A stretch of DNA of 64,000 nt from Paenibacillus apiarius (GTDB lineage: Bacteria; Bacillota; Bacilli; Paenibacillales; Paenibacillaceae): positions 1,662,501 to 1,726,500 of the forward strand of contig NZ_JAFFHZ010000001.1 in the NCBI RefSeq assembly GCF_017052585.1. Reading direction: 5' to 3'. Of this stretch, positions 1 to 8,562 are shown piece after piece; the stretch's first letter is position 1; every line of letters begins with the position of its first letter. The notes under the pieces were generated by a model. It saw nothing but the letters and a program-made list of their open reading frames with translations. It did not search any database and was not told the DNA's origin. The position numbers were made by a program, and so were the translations under genes.

Positions 1-1
1 C

Positions 2-370
2 AAAGCGCCGAAATTGATCCGGATGCCGAACGGAGATTTCGACAAGCGTGTCCTGCGCATTGCCGACAGTCTGAACTATAAGGTCATTCAATGGGACACC
101 GATTCATTGGATTGGAAAAATCCAGGTGTGGACACGATCGTGAATCGCGTCGTCAAGAAAGCGCACCCTGGCGATATCGTGCTGCTGCATGCGAGCGATT
201 CATGCAAGCAGACCCACCTTGCCCTGCCGGCCATCATCGATCAGCTTCGCGCGCAAGGTTATGAATTCGTCACCGTTTCCGAACTGATTCAGCAAACGGA
301 ATTAAAAAGCAAGACCATTCAAGATCAATCTACGATGAACCAGCATTTGCACAATGCAGCCGGTATGTAA
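2..370 (+). CDS. pdaB: Polysaccharide deacetylase, C-terminal part (PdaB-like), cut by window edge
   Basis: The frame is open from the first bases of the window, so only the last ~122 residues of a NodB-fold deacetylase are present. Visible family signatures are RMPNGDFDKRV, the WDTDSLDW strand, GDIVLLHAS (the late NodB histidine motif) and a terminal ELI helix. In B. subtilis PdaB (YbaN) is needed for spore stability and sits next to kbaA and gerD, as here, so the symbol rests on synteny plus fold. The frame contains a TTG and an ATG near the edge, but the true start lies outside. A 13-residue polar tail follows the NodB domain. It converges on kbaA and shares a terminator with it. Confidence 0.8.
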   Translation, partial: KAPKLIRMPNGDFDKRVLRIADSLNYKVIQWDTDSLDWKNPGVDTIVNRVVKKAHPGDIVLLHASDSCKQTHLALPAIIDQLRAQGYEFVTVSELIQQTELKSKTIQDQSTMNQHLHNAAGM

Positions 371-376
371 TCCAAT

Positions 377-412
377 TAAAAAAGCTGACGGCCCCCCGTC
401 AGCTTTCTTTTC
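377..412. terminator. Bidirectional terminator between pdaB and kbaA
   Basis: The inverted repeat AAAGCTGACGG/CCGTCAGCTTT has a short C-rich loop, with A-rich sequence on the left and T-rich sequence on the right. It can therefore end transcription from both converging genes. The kbaA stop codon (401-399) lies inside the hairpin. Confidence 0.85.
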
Positions 413-992
413 TGTCCAGAATGCGGTGCAAGATAAGAACTTGGTATGCGTTGCATGCCGCCAGCGGGATATAGACGAACCATGTCGCCATGTTGCCGAT
501 GGTAAGCGCTGACAACGTTTCGATCGTCGTCACCGCAATCATGAGGAATAACGTCGGGATGAACGCGGAACGATTCGTCGCCTTTACTTTAAAATAAGCA
601 ACGACTAACGCGACCACCAGCACGACGATACCGAGAATAATGTCATTGACCCCATTCGTTACAGTATCCCCTGCAAGCAAGGTGCGGAGAAACATTAAGT
701 CCAGCCATACGATCACCGTAAGCAGAACTTGCACGTACGGCCACGCCTTTTTAAAAATGCCGAAGGCTATGTAATTCAGCGTCAAATAGGCAAAGAACCC
801 CATCTGCGAATACACGCTAATCATACAGCCGCTTAGTATCAGCTGCAGCACATTCAGCATAATATCCACTGGACCGTTAAAATTAGAGAACTCTTGTTGG
901 AACACCTGTAAGGATAGACCAATAATCAGTGAAATCGCTCCGCCTAAACATAGTGTAGTCCAGAATAAATAAGACCATTTTTTCAAATTCAA
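399..992 (-). CDS. kbaA: KinB-signalling pathway activation protein KbaA
   Basis: This is an integral membrane protein of ~197 residues with about six hydrophobic segments, and it matches the usual KbaA length. Known role of the family: KbaA is needed for KinB-dependent input into the sporulation phosphorelay in B. subtilis. The start chosen is TTG at 992, preceded by GGAGGTGGAG at 4 bases. An upstream in-frame TTG would put the ribosome site inside the coding region. The gene lies between pdaB and gerD as in B. subtilis, which supports the name. The last codons overlap the shared terminator with pdaB. Confidence 0.8.
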   Translation of the reverse strand: MNLKKWSYLFWTTLCLGGAISLIIGLSLQVFQQEFSNFNGPVDIMLNVLQLILSGCMISVYSQMGFFAYLTLNYIAFGIFKKAWPYVQVLLTVIVWLDLMFLRTLLAGDTVTNGVNDIILGIVVLVVALVVAYFKVKATNRSAFIPTLFLMIAVTTIETLSALTIGNMATWFVYIPLAACNAYQVLILHRILDRKES

Positions 993-1056
993 GGCGCTCC
1001 ACCTCCACAATGTTCATTATTTTACCAATCTTCTCAGCAAAAAACTATCGCTGTCA

Positions 1057-1087
1057 AACATAATTCATAATTTCCTCCGCCATACTA
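1057..1087 (+). promoter_or_regulatory. Candidate sigma-G promoter of gerD
   Basis: CATACTA at 1081-1087 equals the sigma-G -10 consensus. AACATA lies 18 bases upstream as a weak -35 (last three bases match). gerD of B. subtilis is a sigma-G gene, so context supports it. The -35 is poor, so the call is tentative. Confidence 0.4.
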
Positions 1088-1164
1088 CGCGTGAAGACCG
1101 AATTTTGCAGCTGAACTTGTCGAACGCGCAGCGTCCACTCAGGACAGAAAGGAGGGCCTATTCC

Positions 1165-1842
1165 ATGAAGTCAAAGTTCATTCATCTTGCGCTCACTGGA
1201 GTCATGTTCATGTTCTTGATGCTCCTATCCGCCTGCGGCATGGAACAGCAAGCTTCAAGCACTACAATGGATTATAAAGATCTAAAGACCATGGTGGTGG
1301 ATATCCTCAAGACGGAAGAAGCGCAAAAGGCCATGCAGTCATCGTCTTCAGCCGGCGGCGGGATGAAAATGCAAGCCTTGAATATGCAGCAGCAAGAACA
1401 AATCCGGACAGCCGTGAAGGATACGCTCATTTCACCCGATTATCAAAAAACGGTAGAAAAAGTGATGACTGACCCGAAGTTCGCCGGTGAATTCGCCAAA
1501 GTCGTCAGTAAAGAAAATAAACAAATCCATAAAGAATTAATCAAGGATCCAGCTTATCAGCAATCCGTGGGAGATATTATCAAATCCCCTGACATGATGA
1601 AGTCATATTTAGACATGATGAAAACCCCGGAGTACCGTAAACAGCTGATGGCGGTCCTCAAGGATTCGATGAGCAGTCCTATCTTCAGGCTCGAAGTTAT
1701 GGATTTATTAGGCAAGGTTGTAAAGGAAGAGCTTCAGCCTAAGGAACAAGGCGGGAAAGAAGGAAAAGAAGGAGAACAAGGCGGCGGGGGCGGCGAGAGC
1801 GGCGGCGGAGGTGGAGGAGATGATGGCGGCTCCGAATCCTAA
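1165..1842 (+). CDS. gerD: Spore germination lipoprotein GerD
   Basis: A 225-residue lipoprotein. Residues 1-20 form a signal peptide ending in the lipobox LLSAC, so the mature protein starts at Cys21 and is lipid-anchored. The middle is a helical repeat-like domain rich in Lys and Met (repeated SPDYQK, DPKFAG, DPAYQQ, SPDMMK, TPEYRK units). The last ~40 residues are a charged, Gly-rich disordered tail (GGGGESGGGGGGDDGG). GerD is known to help cluster germinant receptors at the spore inner membrane. The ATG at 1165 is chosen because AGGAGGG lies 8 bases before it and the signal peptide starts there. Confidence 0.88.
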   Translation: MKSKFIHLALTGVMFMFLMLLSACGMEQQASSTTMDYKDLKTMVVDILKTEEAQKAMQSSSSAGGGMKMQALNMQQQEQIRTAVKDTLISPDYQKTVEKVMTDPKFAGEFAKVVSKENKQIHKELIKDPAYQQSVGDIIKSPDMMKSYLDMMKTPEYRKQLMAVLKDSMSSPIFRLEVMDLLGKVVKEELQPKEQGGKEGKEGEQGGGGGESGGGGGGDDGGSES

Positions 1843-1849
1843 TCCGCTT

Positions 1850-1886
1850 ACAAAACAAGAGGGAGCCGCGAATGGCATCCCTCTGC
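1850..1886 (-). terminator. Terminator of salA
   Basis: On the minus strand AGAGGGATGCC pairs with GGC-TCCCTCT (one bulge) and is followed by TTGTTTTG. It lies just after the salA stop, and also just after gerD on the other strand, where no T-tract follows. Confidence 0.6.
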
Positions 1887-1892
1887 ACGCTG

Positions 1893-3020
1893 TTAGGAAT
1901 TAAGCCGCTGAGCCACACTTCGGGCCAATTCCATGTACATCGCTCCAATAACCGACTCTGCTTTATAAACAGACGGTGCAAACTCACGTTCTGATGGATG
2001 GTTGTCCGTGCTGCCAAGCGGAATTTGCGCGAGCAGGTCGACGTGAAGCTCTTCTGCCAGCTTAGCGCCGCCGCCGCGCCCAAATACATACTGCTTCTCG
2101 CCGCATTTTCCGCATTCAAGATATGCCATATTTTCAACGATACCAAGAATATCATGCTTCGTATGAATCGCCATCGTCCCCGCTCTTGCAGCAACAAACG
2201 CCGCTGTCGCATGTGGTGTAGTAACGATGATTTCTTTGCTGTGCGGTATCATCTGGTGGACATCAAGCGCGACATCTCCGGTTCCGGGAGGCAGATCCAG
2301 CAGCACATAATCAAGTTCACCCCACTCCACCTCTTGGAAAAAGTTGCGGAGCATTTTGCCAAGCATTGGCCCCCTCCACACAACCGGACTGTTGTCTTCG
2401 ACAAAGAAGCCCATAGACATCACTTTTACGCCAAAGCGCTCCATTGGCACAATTAGGTTGTTCACTACTGCTGGACGCTCATCGATCCCCATCATATCCG
2501 GCACGCTAAAGCCATAAATATCTGCATCAATCAATCCGACACGCTTGCCAAGACGTGCCAAGGCCACCGCCAAGTTGACCGTCACGGTCGATTTGCCGAC
2601 GCCGCCCTTGCCGCTTGCTACAGCGATAAACTTTACCCCAGAGGACGGATCCAGAAGTGGATGCTCGACTCCCGCTTGCGGTCCTTTTGGATTGTGGGCT
2701 GGTTGTCCCGCCCCCTGAACTTGACCGGCTTGATTCTGGTCCGGCTTCAATCCGATAGCAGCCTGTTCGTGTTCCGATGCCAATCGGATACGCACATGCA
2801 CGTCTTGAACAGACAATTCGGATAACCGGCTCTTGATTTCCCGAGTTAACGCTTCTCGTGCCGCCGCATCCGCAGCCTGCGGGGCAATGACTGCAGTTAA
2901 CTTCACTTCCCCGGTTCTAACCATCATGTCCCGAATCCAGCCTATGCTTGTCATGTCTTGTCCGGTTACCGGTTCTTTCACACCTTGCAGCGCTTGCAGC
3001 ACTTCCTCTTTTGTAATCAA
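1893..3020 (-). CDS. salA: Mrp/NBP35-family P-loop ATPase (SalA/ApbC-like)
   Basis: About 375 residues. An N-terminal MIP18/DUF59-like domain (~1-85) is followed by a Gln/Pro-rich linker and a MinD-type ATPase domain. The deviant Walker A motif GKGGVGKST is near residues 137-145, with DLPPGTGD downstream and a CxxC (CGKCG) that in ApbC/Nbp35 proteins binds an Fe-S cluster. The family acts as an Fe-S carrier; the Bacillus member SalA also affects gene regulation, which cannot be judged here. The start TTG at 3020 follows GAGGTG and gives the usual N-terminus (ITKEEVLQAL). An ATG 18 bases upstream has no ribosome site. Confidence 0.82.
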   Translation of the reverse strand: MITKEEVLQALQGVKEPVTGQDMTSIGWIRDMMVRTGEVKLTAVIAPQAADAAAREALTREIKSRLSELSVQDVHVRIRLASEHEQAAIGLKPDQNQAGQVQGAGQPAHNPKGPQAGVEHPLLDPSSGVKFIAVASGKGGVGKSTVTVNLAVALARLGKRVGLIDADIYGFSVPDMMGIDERPAVVNNLIVPMERFGVKVMSMGFFVEDNSPVVWRGPMLGKMLRNFFQEVEWGELDYVLLDLPPGTGDVALDVHQMIPHSKEIIVTTPHATAAFVAARAGTMAIHTKHDILGIVENMAYLECGKCGEKQYVFGRGGGAKLAEELHVDLLAQIPLGSTDNHPSEREFAPSVYKAESVIGAMYMELARSVAQRLNS

Positions 3021-3079
3021 GATGGCACCTCGTCTCATATCAAGGACTATTGATAAATGATGAATGATGTACGGATACT

Positions 3080-3107
3080 ATTATAGCACAGCCTCACCTT
3101 TTACCAA
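3080..3107 (-). promoter_or_regulatory. Sigma-A promoter of salA
   Basis: TTGGTA (3107-3102) and TATAAT (3085-3080) are separated by 16 bases. The promoter overlaps the 3' end of cwlD and suggests salA is transcribed separately. Confidence 0.6.
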
Positions 3108-3858
3108 TCTTTTCCCCTGCCATAAATCGCAAAATTCCTTTATACACCGATGCAGCCACCTTGCGCTGATATTGTTCATCCGCTAGCTTCCGCGATTCTT
3201 CGGGATTGGACAGGAATCCGACTTCCACGAGCGCGGTCGGCATGCTTACTTGATCCATCAAGTATAACCGCCGATCTACGGGCTTGGCCACGCGGTCTGT
3301 ATTCTCCAGATTGCGGCGAATTTCCGCTTGAATCCATTTCGCGAGCCGCTCGCTCTCCGGATTGCGCTCTGTATAAAAAGTCTGCGCACCGTTCCACCGC
3401 TGGGAAGGAATGCTGTTCATATGCAAACTGATGAGGAGGTCCGCTTTTTTTTCTTCCACAAATCTGACCCGCTGTTTCAAATCCTCGGATTTCCGCTTCG
3501 AATATCCTTTTGTATCCTGATTGGCAAGATCATAATCACCTTCTCTGGTCATGAAAACAACCGCACCTGCCTGCTGCAAATAATCACGCAAATATAGAGC
3601 GATTGACAGGTTGATGTCCTTCTCAATGACTCCTTGCCGGCTAACCGCTCCGCCATCCGGTCCGCCGTGTCCCGCATCGATGGCAATTATTTTGCCGGAC
3701 AAAGGTATTGTCCAATAGGTCCATGTTTTTGTAACCGGCATATCAGCAGTCATGATAACAATGACGAGAAGCACAAGGCAAACGCTAATGACCCACTGCC
3801 GGACATGGCGCAACGGTATCCATAGGATGGAAGTTTTTCGCTGCTTTTTTTCACTCAT
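3094..3858 (-). CDS. cwlD: N-acetylmuramoyl-L-alanine amidase CwlD
   Basis: A 254-residue membrane-anchored amidase of the Amidase_3 type. One transmembrane segment (~22-38) is followed by an exported catalytic domain. Zinc ligands and catalytic residues are visible: His64 in DAGHGG, Glu79 in VIEKDIN, the His of SLHMNS and the late Glu in ALVEVGFLSN. CwlD with a deacetylase makes muramic-delta-lactam in spore cortex, and the neighbours gerD and pdaB are also spore genes. ATG at 3858 follows GGAGGTGG. The length is normal and nothing is broken. Confidence 0.9.
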   Translation of the reverse strand: MSEKKQRKTSILWIPLRHVRQWVISVCLVLLVIVIMTADMPVTKTWTYWTIPLSGKIIAIDAGHGGPDGGAVSRQGVIEKDINLSIALYLRDYLQQAGAVVFMTREGDYDLANQDTKGYSKRKSEDLKQRVRFVEEKKADLLISLHMNSIPSQRWNGAQTFYTERNPESERLAKWIQAEIRRNLENTDRVAKPVDRRLYLMDQVSMPTALVEVGFLSNPEESRKLADEQYQRKVAASVYKGILRFMAGEKIGKR

Positions 3859-3899
3859 AAAAATAGTCCACCTCCGCTCCCTTACAGACTCCTAATCAT

Positions 3900-3928
3900 C
3901 TATATGGGACAGGGTGGACAAATATTAC
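3900..3928 (-). promoter_or_regulatory. Possible sporulation (sigma-G/E type) promoter of cwlD
   Basis: GTAATA (3928-3923) is 16 bases from CATATAG (3906-3900), a loose fit to forespore or mother-cell promoters. It is proposed because cwlD is a sporulation gene; sequence support is weak. Confidence 0.28.
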
Positions 3929-3932
3929 ACGA

Positions 3933-5108
3933 CTATACGTCACTCGAAATAGACTGTGCCATGCCTTCAATTAGAATGCTCGCCACTTCCGGACGCGAGA
4001 ACTGCGGCGGCGGGCAAATGCCGTCACGCAGCAGCGCGCGCACCTTCGTGCCAGACAGCGCCACATGATGCGACTTCGGATGGGGACACGTCTTGCTGGA
4101 CGCCATATTGCCGCAAGTCGTGCAGAAAAAGCTATGCTCGAAAAAAAGAGGTTGAATCGCCAACTCCTCAGGGGAAAATAAATGAAAGATTTCCTGCGCT
4201 TCATATGTTCCGTAGTAGTCTCCTACCCCCGCATGGTCACGGCCGACGATAAAGTGGGTGCATCCGTAATTTTTTCGCACGATGGCATGAAAAATCGCTT
4301 CCCGCGGTCCCGCATATCGCATCGCAGCCGGAAAGACGCCGAGAAATACCCGGTCCGCCGGATAATAATGCTCCAACAGACTAACATAGCTGCGCATCCG
4401 CACATCTGCAGGCACATCGTCTGATTTCGTCTCCCCGACCAGCGGATTGAGAAATAAAGCGTCAACGATCTCCATCGCGCTCTTCTGAATATATTCATGC
4501 GCCCGATGAACGGGATTGCGGGTCTGAAAGCCAACCACGGTCCGCCAGCCCCGCTCTTGGAACAGGCGGCGGGTATCGGCCGGATCAAAGTAATACTGTC
4601 CGAATTGCTCTGGCTGTACCCGCTGCAGCACATGCACGCTACCGCCGACATACGAATCGGGACGTTCCAGCAGCTTCTGCACTCCCGGATGCTCCGTGTC
4701 CGTTGTCTTGAATACTTGTTCCGCTTCTTTTAATTGGTCCACGACGTATTTGCTTTCAACGTCTATCGTTCCATAGATGACTCCATCCTCTTCCCCGATG
4801 ATTGCCGCGGTTGAACCTATCGTTAACGTCTCGGCGATATAATCCGGAACGGCAAGCGTTATGGGCAAGCTCCATACTGTGCCATCTGCCAAGCGCATTC
4901 GCTCGACGACGCTTTTATAGTCATCTTCATTCATAAACCCAGTGAGCGGAGAAAAGGCTCCGACGCCGATCAAATCCAAATCCGAGAGCGTGCGCCGATT
5001 AACGCGGATTACCGGCATCGACTTTGCTTCGGCAAGCTTCCGTTCCAACTCCTGTTCCGGAACGAACCGATTGATAAGCCGCCCGCCATGAGGCAAAATT
5101 GAGCTCAT
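3933..5108 (-). CDS. sat: Sulfate adenylyltransferase (ATP sulfurylase)
   Basis: A 391-residue enzyme that turns sulfate and ATP into adenosine phosphosulfate (APS) and pyrophosphate. The N-terminal PUA-like domain is followed by the catalytic domain with [11 protein letters not shown] (~195-205) and VGRDHAG, the nucleotide-binding motifs of the family. The C-terminal region has a [15 protein letters not shown] cysteine/histidine cluster that resembles the zinc-binding knob seen in bacterial and archaeal ATP sulfurylases. It follows cysH by ~54 bases, so the two form an operon. No APS kinase gene is next to them, which fits direct APS reduction by the partner. Confidence 0.93.
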   Translation of the reverse strand: MSSILPHGGRLINRFVPEQELERKLAEAKSMPVIRVNRRTLSDLDLIGVGAFSPLTGFMNEDDYKSVVERMRLADGTVWSLPITLAVPDYIAETLTIGSTAAIIGEEDGVIYGTIDVESKYVVDQLKEAEQVFKTTDTEHPGVQKLLERPDSYVGGSVHVLQRVQPEQFGQYYFDPADTRRLFQERGWRTVVGFQTRNPVHRAHEYIQKSAMEIVDALFLNPLVGETKSDDVPADVRMRSYVSLLEHYYPADRVFLGVFPAAMRYAGPREAIFHAIVRKNYGCTHFIVGRDHAGVGDYYGTYEAQEIFHLFSPEELAIQPLFFEHSFFCTTCGNMASSKTCPHPKSHHVALSGTKVRALLRDGICPPPQFSRPEVASILIEGMAQSISSDV

Positions 5109-5162
5109 AACTGTAGTCTCCCTTCTAGAGATTGTTCAACAAGTCCCCATTACAGCACGCAC

Positions 5163-5855
5163 TTATTTATGCAATCCGCATTCGACTTTATCGCTTCCCG
5201 ACCAACGTCCCGCACGGGGATCCTCCCCTGGCTGTACCGGACGTGTGCAATGGCTGCAGCCGATACTGGGATAATTGAGATTATGAAGCGGATTGTAAAT
5301 GACGTTATGGCTGTGGATGTAATTCCAAACGTCTTCCCAGCTCCATGCCGCCAACGGGTTGAATTTAATTAATCCGAATTTGGTGTCGTATTCCACCTTT
5401 TTCGCATTGGCGCGGGTCGGCGCTTGATCGCGGCGAATGCCGGTAATCCATGCATCGTATTTGCTTAGTATTCCTGTCAACGGTTCTACTTTACGAATAT
5501 TGCAGCAAAGATTGGCATTGCTTAACCACAACTGATCGCCGTAGGCTTCGGCTTGTGCTTCGGGGGATAGTTCAGGGGCCACGCGAACAAATTCCAAATC
5601 ATACCGCTCTGAGATGCGATCACGGGTGTCATACGTCTCATTGAAATGGAAATCGGTATCCAAATAAAAAATATCGGTTGAGGGGCTGATTCGCTGCAGC
5701 ATATCGACCAAGACGACATCTTCGGAACCGAAGCTGCAAGCAAACGTCAAATTAGGAAAGGCTTGAACAGCCCAAGCAATAACTTCTTCCGGTTCTGCAT
5801 GTTCAAATTGTTCCGCTTTTTCACTCACGAGCCTTTCCTTTTCCAACAGATTCAT
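5163..5855 (-). CDS. cysH: Adenylylsulfate (APS/PAPS) reductase
   Basis: A 230-residue thioredoxin-dependent reductase that forms sulfite from APS. It has the PP-loop SFGSED (~41-46), the Cys pair 117-118 and Cys200-x2-Cys203 that bind a 4Fe-4S cluster in assimilatory APS reductases, and the C-terminal catalytic motif ECGLHK (Cys226). The cluster cysteines point to APS rather than PAPS as main substrate, although B. subtilis CysH accepts both. It is the first gene of cysH-sat and has its own strong promoter. The pair is inserted between ribosomal and spore genes, away from other sulfur genes in the window. Confidence 0.92.
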   Translation of the reverse strand: MNLLEKERLVSEKAEQFEHAEPEEVIAWAVQAFPNLTFACSFGSEDVVLVDMLQRISPSTDIFYLDTDFHFNETYDTRDRISERYDLEFVRVAPELSPEAQAEAYGDQLWLSNANLCCNIRKVEPLTGILSKYDAWITGIRRDQAPTRANAKKVEYDTKFGLIKFNPLAAWSWEDVWNYIHSHNVIYNPLHNLNYPSIGCSHCTRPVQPGEDPRAGRWSGSDKVECGLHK

Positions 5856-5918
5856 AATTGCATCCTCCGCATGCTCATTTTAATTCATAGTATTTTGGTA
5901 TGTTTTATATACTTTATA

Positions 5919-5946
5919 ATTATAGAAGCTTTCCTATCTTTGTCAA
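5919..5946 (-). promoter_or_regulatory. Sigma-A promoter of cysH-sat
   Basis: Perfect hexamers TTGACA (5946-5941) and TATAAT (5924-5919) are 16 bases apart, about 65 bases before cysH. I see no SAM (S-box) leader between promoter and gene. The AT-rich leader contains CATACC and CAAAATACTATG, which might hold a repressor site, but I cannot assign one. Confidence 0.78.
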
Positions 5947-6020
5947 TTTGTTTTTCTATTTCTTGGCACCATAATGACAGCATATTCCGGGCGATGGCCT
6001 AAGGTGAATCAGATTTGCGC

Positions 6021-6058
6021 AAATAAAAAACACCGCTACCTGCAAGAGGTAACGGTGT
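6021..6058 (-). terminator. Terminator after the DUF2264-type gene
   Basis: Minus strand ACACCGTTACCT/AGGTAGCGGTGT (one mismatch, 5-base loop) is followed by TTTTTTATTT. It ends transcription of the gene at 6098-7318 and isolates it from cysH. Confidence 0.88.
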
Positions 6059-6097
6059 ATCGGTATGCCTTTTCGGGCGTTTTTTCAAGAAATGACA

Positions 6098-7318
6098 CTA
6101 ATCATGCAAAGCATAGTCAATGGCAAAGGACTCGCCGGACCAAGCCTTCTTCGAAGTCCACTCCGTCTCCCCCTGCCAAAATGAATGAGCCGGAGACAAT
6201 GCAAGCGGCATAAGCGCAGTCGAACAAAGATAGAGGCTGCCAGTCGAGATGTAGGTTTCTCCAATGCCCGGTTGATGTCCACAGAAGCCGACCGTTAACC
6301 ATCCGTCCGGGGTATAAGTGCCCGGGGCGTCCATCATACGACGCATCACTGCCGTCATGGCGCATCGCACCTGCGAAGGAACCAATGGAGCGGGAAGTTC
6401 ATCAAGCCATGCCATCTGCGCCAGCGTCTGCAAGACTCCGCATCGGTAAGACAGTGACCGGCCAATGGGCGGTATCGTTCCTTCCGGAGATATCATGCGC
6501 TCCTGCTGCGCCGCATATCGCTGAGCACGTCTTATTGCGGTCGGCTTCATTGCATTCCAATCCGGATATAGGTCGCCCAGCAGCCGCAGCACATCGAGCA
6601 GCATGGGCTGAATGACGAAGCTATTGTAATAGTCTGCGTGATACGCGGGACCGTCACCATACACCCCGTCGCCAACATACCACTGCTCATGCTGCTTCAA
6701 TGCATAGTCTATCCGCATCGGATCCCAGTCTGCTTCGCCAACATAATACAGCGCTGCTTCAATCATTGCGGAGAACAGGAGCCAGTTGTTGTAATGCGGC
6801 TTGCGCGAACGCGTGACCTTCCAAGCTGCAATGACGTTACTCTTGACCCGTTCGCTTAGCGGGTCCCATAGCGCCTGTGGCGCACGCAGCACACCTTGGC
6901 ACAGAAACGCCGTATCGACAATCGGCTGGTATCCATCAGCAAAATTCAAGCAGTCCGGCGAATGCGGATCCGTAGCGGCATCCATGGCTTCCTCATACAG
7001 CTTGCGCAGCTCAAGGCGGAGCAACTTCTCTACTTCAATGCCGCCATCCGAGCCGAGCCAAGGCGCGATTCCAGCCATTAATCGTCCGAATGCTTCCAGG
7101 TATGCATAATGCTCTCTCTCCCCGCCGTGTGACTCGATTGGCATATCAAGCTTCAAACGTCGCTCCGCCAATGCCGTCAGAACGGGACGCGCTATCCGAT
7201 TCAACAGTTCCAGCCAATATAAACGATCCTGAGCTCCTGGCTCTTCTCCAGTCCGCTGCCCTGTATACTAGTCTGAACCTTCCGTGGGCACCATGCTGTT
7301 CTGAGAGTCTCGATTCAT
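6098..7318 (-). pseudogene. DUF2264-type protein with an in-frame amber stop after codon 16
   Basis: The reading frame from 7204 to 6098 encodes ~368 residues of a DUF2264-family protein (RLMAGIAPWLG, DPHSPDCLNFADG, RKPHYNNWLLFSAMIE, PAYHADYYNSFVIQPML, PIGRSLSYR), probably an (alpha/alpha)6-type fold related to carbohydrate-active proteins; substrate unknown. The natural start looks like ATG at 7318, preceded by GGAGG at 9 bases. That frame hits TAG at 7270-7268, then continues open through DRLYWLELLNRI, which resembles the usual N-terminus of this family. The only start after the stop is TTG at 7204, without a clear ribosome site, and it would drop the first conserved helix. The protein may be absent, truncated or made by readthrough; a sequencing error is also possible. 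Confidence 0.65.
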
Positions 7319-7424
7319 TCCCGTTCGCCTCCATCTCACATAACCCGGTATAAGCTGCCTTCACATTCATTATAGCGGATGATGGAGCGGAATGAGCATG
7401 ATATTCTATATACGCAAATAGACG

Positions 7425-7461
7425 CAAAAAACCCTTTTGCGCCCATAGCCGCAAAAGGGTT
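7425..7461 (-). terminator. Terminator of rplM-rpsI
   Basis: Minus strand AACCCTTTTGC pairs with GCAAAAGGGTT across a ~10-base loop, followed by TTTTTTGCGT. It lies 21 bases after the rpsI stop. Confidence 0.92.
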
Positions 7462-7482
7462 GATTCCGTTCGTAATCCAATC

Positions 7483-7875
7483 TTAACGTTTGGAGAACTG
7501 AGGCGCACGACGAGCTGCTTTAAGACCGTATTTTTTACGTTCTTTCATACGTGGATCGCGCGTCAGGAAGCCTGCTTTTTTCAAAGCTGGACGAAGCTCT
7601 GGATCAGCTTTGAGCAATGCACGGGAAATACCGTGACGAATTGCGCCAGCTTGACCGGAGATACCGCCGCCATGAGCCAAAACCAACACGTCATATTTGC
7701 CGAGTGTTTCTGTCAGGTTCAACGGTTGCTTCACGATAAGCTTCAATGTTTCCAAACCGAAGTATTCATTAAGGTCGCGTTTGTTGATAACGATGCGGCC
7801 TTCGCCCGGTACGAGGCGAACGCGAGCTACCGAGTGCTTACGACGACCTGTCCCATAGTATTGTACTTGTGCCAT
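7483..7875 (-). CDS. rpsI: 30S ribosomal protein S9
   Basis: A 130-residue protein with the typical [16 protein letters not shown] start and the basic C-terminus ending [16 protein letters not shown], whose last residues contact P-site tRNA in known structures. It is 21 bases downstream of rplM and co-transcribed with it. The length is normal and the ATG is preceded by GGGGAGG. Confidence 0.98.
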   Translation of the reverse strand: MAQVQYYGTGRRKHSVARVRLVPGEGRIVINKRDLNEYFGLETLKLIVKQPLNLTETLGKYDVLVLAHGGGISGQAGAIRHGISRALLKADPELRPALKKAGFLTRDPRMKERKKYGLKAARRAPQFSKR

Positions 7876-7896
7876 GAAACTGTCCTCCCCTTTCTA

Positions 7897-8334
7897 TTAT
7901 CCGCGAAGTTCGTAAACTTCAGGTTGTTGTGCTTGATGTGGGTGCTCTACGCCGGCATAAACTTTAACACGAAGTTTCATTTTATTGCCCATGCGCGTTT
8001 TTGGCAGCATGCCTTGAACAGCGAGTTCCACCATACGCTCAGGTTTTTTGTTCAACATTTCTTGAGCGCTTGTCACTTTCAAACCGCCTGGATAGAGGGA
8101 GTGACGGTAGTACATTTTGTTTTGCAATTTCTTGCCTGTCAACACGATTTTGTCAGCGTTAACGATGACAACGAAGTCACCTGTATCAACGTGAGGCGTA
8201 AATGTTGGTTTGTGTTTGCCGCGAATCAGTGCAGCCGCTTCACTTGCCAGACGACCAAGCGTCTTGCCTTCAGCGTCAATAATGTACCATTTGCGCTCAA
8301 CTTCTGCGGGCTTGGCCATGTATGTGGTACGCAT
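7897..8334 (-). CDS. rplM: 50S ribosomal protein L13
   Basis: A 145-residue early-assembly protein of the large subunit. Family motifs: [16 protein letters not shown] near the start, [15 protein letters not shown] and PKTRMG. It is first in the rplM-rpsI operon and has a promoter and a structured leader of ~185 bases. ATG at 8334 follows AGAGGAGG. Confidence 0.98.
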   Translation of the reverse strand: MRTTYMAKPAEVERKWYIIDAEGKTLGRLASEAAALIRGKHKPTFTPHVDTGDFVVIVNADKIVLTGKKLQNKMYYRHSLYPGGLKVTSAQEMLNKKPERMVELAVQGMLPKTRMGNKMKLRVKVYAGVEHPHQAQQPEVYELRG

Positions 8335-8361
8335 GAAATATCCTCCTCTGATGACATTTGA

Positions 8362-8474
8362 CGCAACAGCAGTTGCGTTACAAATTCATTGTTCACATTC
8401 GTTCCAATGTTGCATTGTCTATATTCATTCACTTCAATGTTATGTCTTGTTAAAAACTGCTACAAGCAGTTGTG
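8362..8474 (-). promoter_or_regulatory. rplM leader with two hairpins
   Basis: In transcript order, the first hairpin AACTGC-TTGTA-GCAGTT is followed by TTTTT (8474-8452) and looks like a weak terminator. The second, ACGCAAC-tgct-GTTGCGT (8379-8362), is just upstream of the rplM ribosome site. L13 leaders with autoregulatory structure are known in Bacillales; I could not match this one to that consensus by eye, so attenuation is an inference. Confidence 0.45.
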
Positions 8475-8519
8475 ATTTCTTTATCGGGGCCGTGGGAAGC
8501 CTAAAGAAACACAAATGTT

Positions 8520-8548
8520 ATTTTACAATATAAATGCCATTTTTGCAA
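8520..8548 (-). promoter_or_regulatory. Sigma-A promoter of rplM-rpsI
   Basis: TTGCAA (8548-8543), a 17-base spacer and TAAAAT (8525-8520), lying just after the truA stop. Confidence 0.68.
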
Positions 8549-8562
8549 GGGATTTTTTCGAA

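Noticed and set aside
1739..2212. 157-codon minus-strand frame across the 3' ends of gerD and salA
   Set aside because: Overlaps two well supported genes in another frame; Arg/Leu-rich shadow translation.
7146..7508. 120-codon minus-strand frame before the DUF2264 gene
   Set aside because: It crosses the rpsI terminator and the ribosome site of the DUF2264 gene in another frame.
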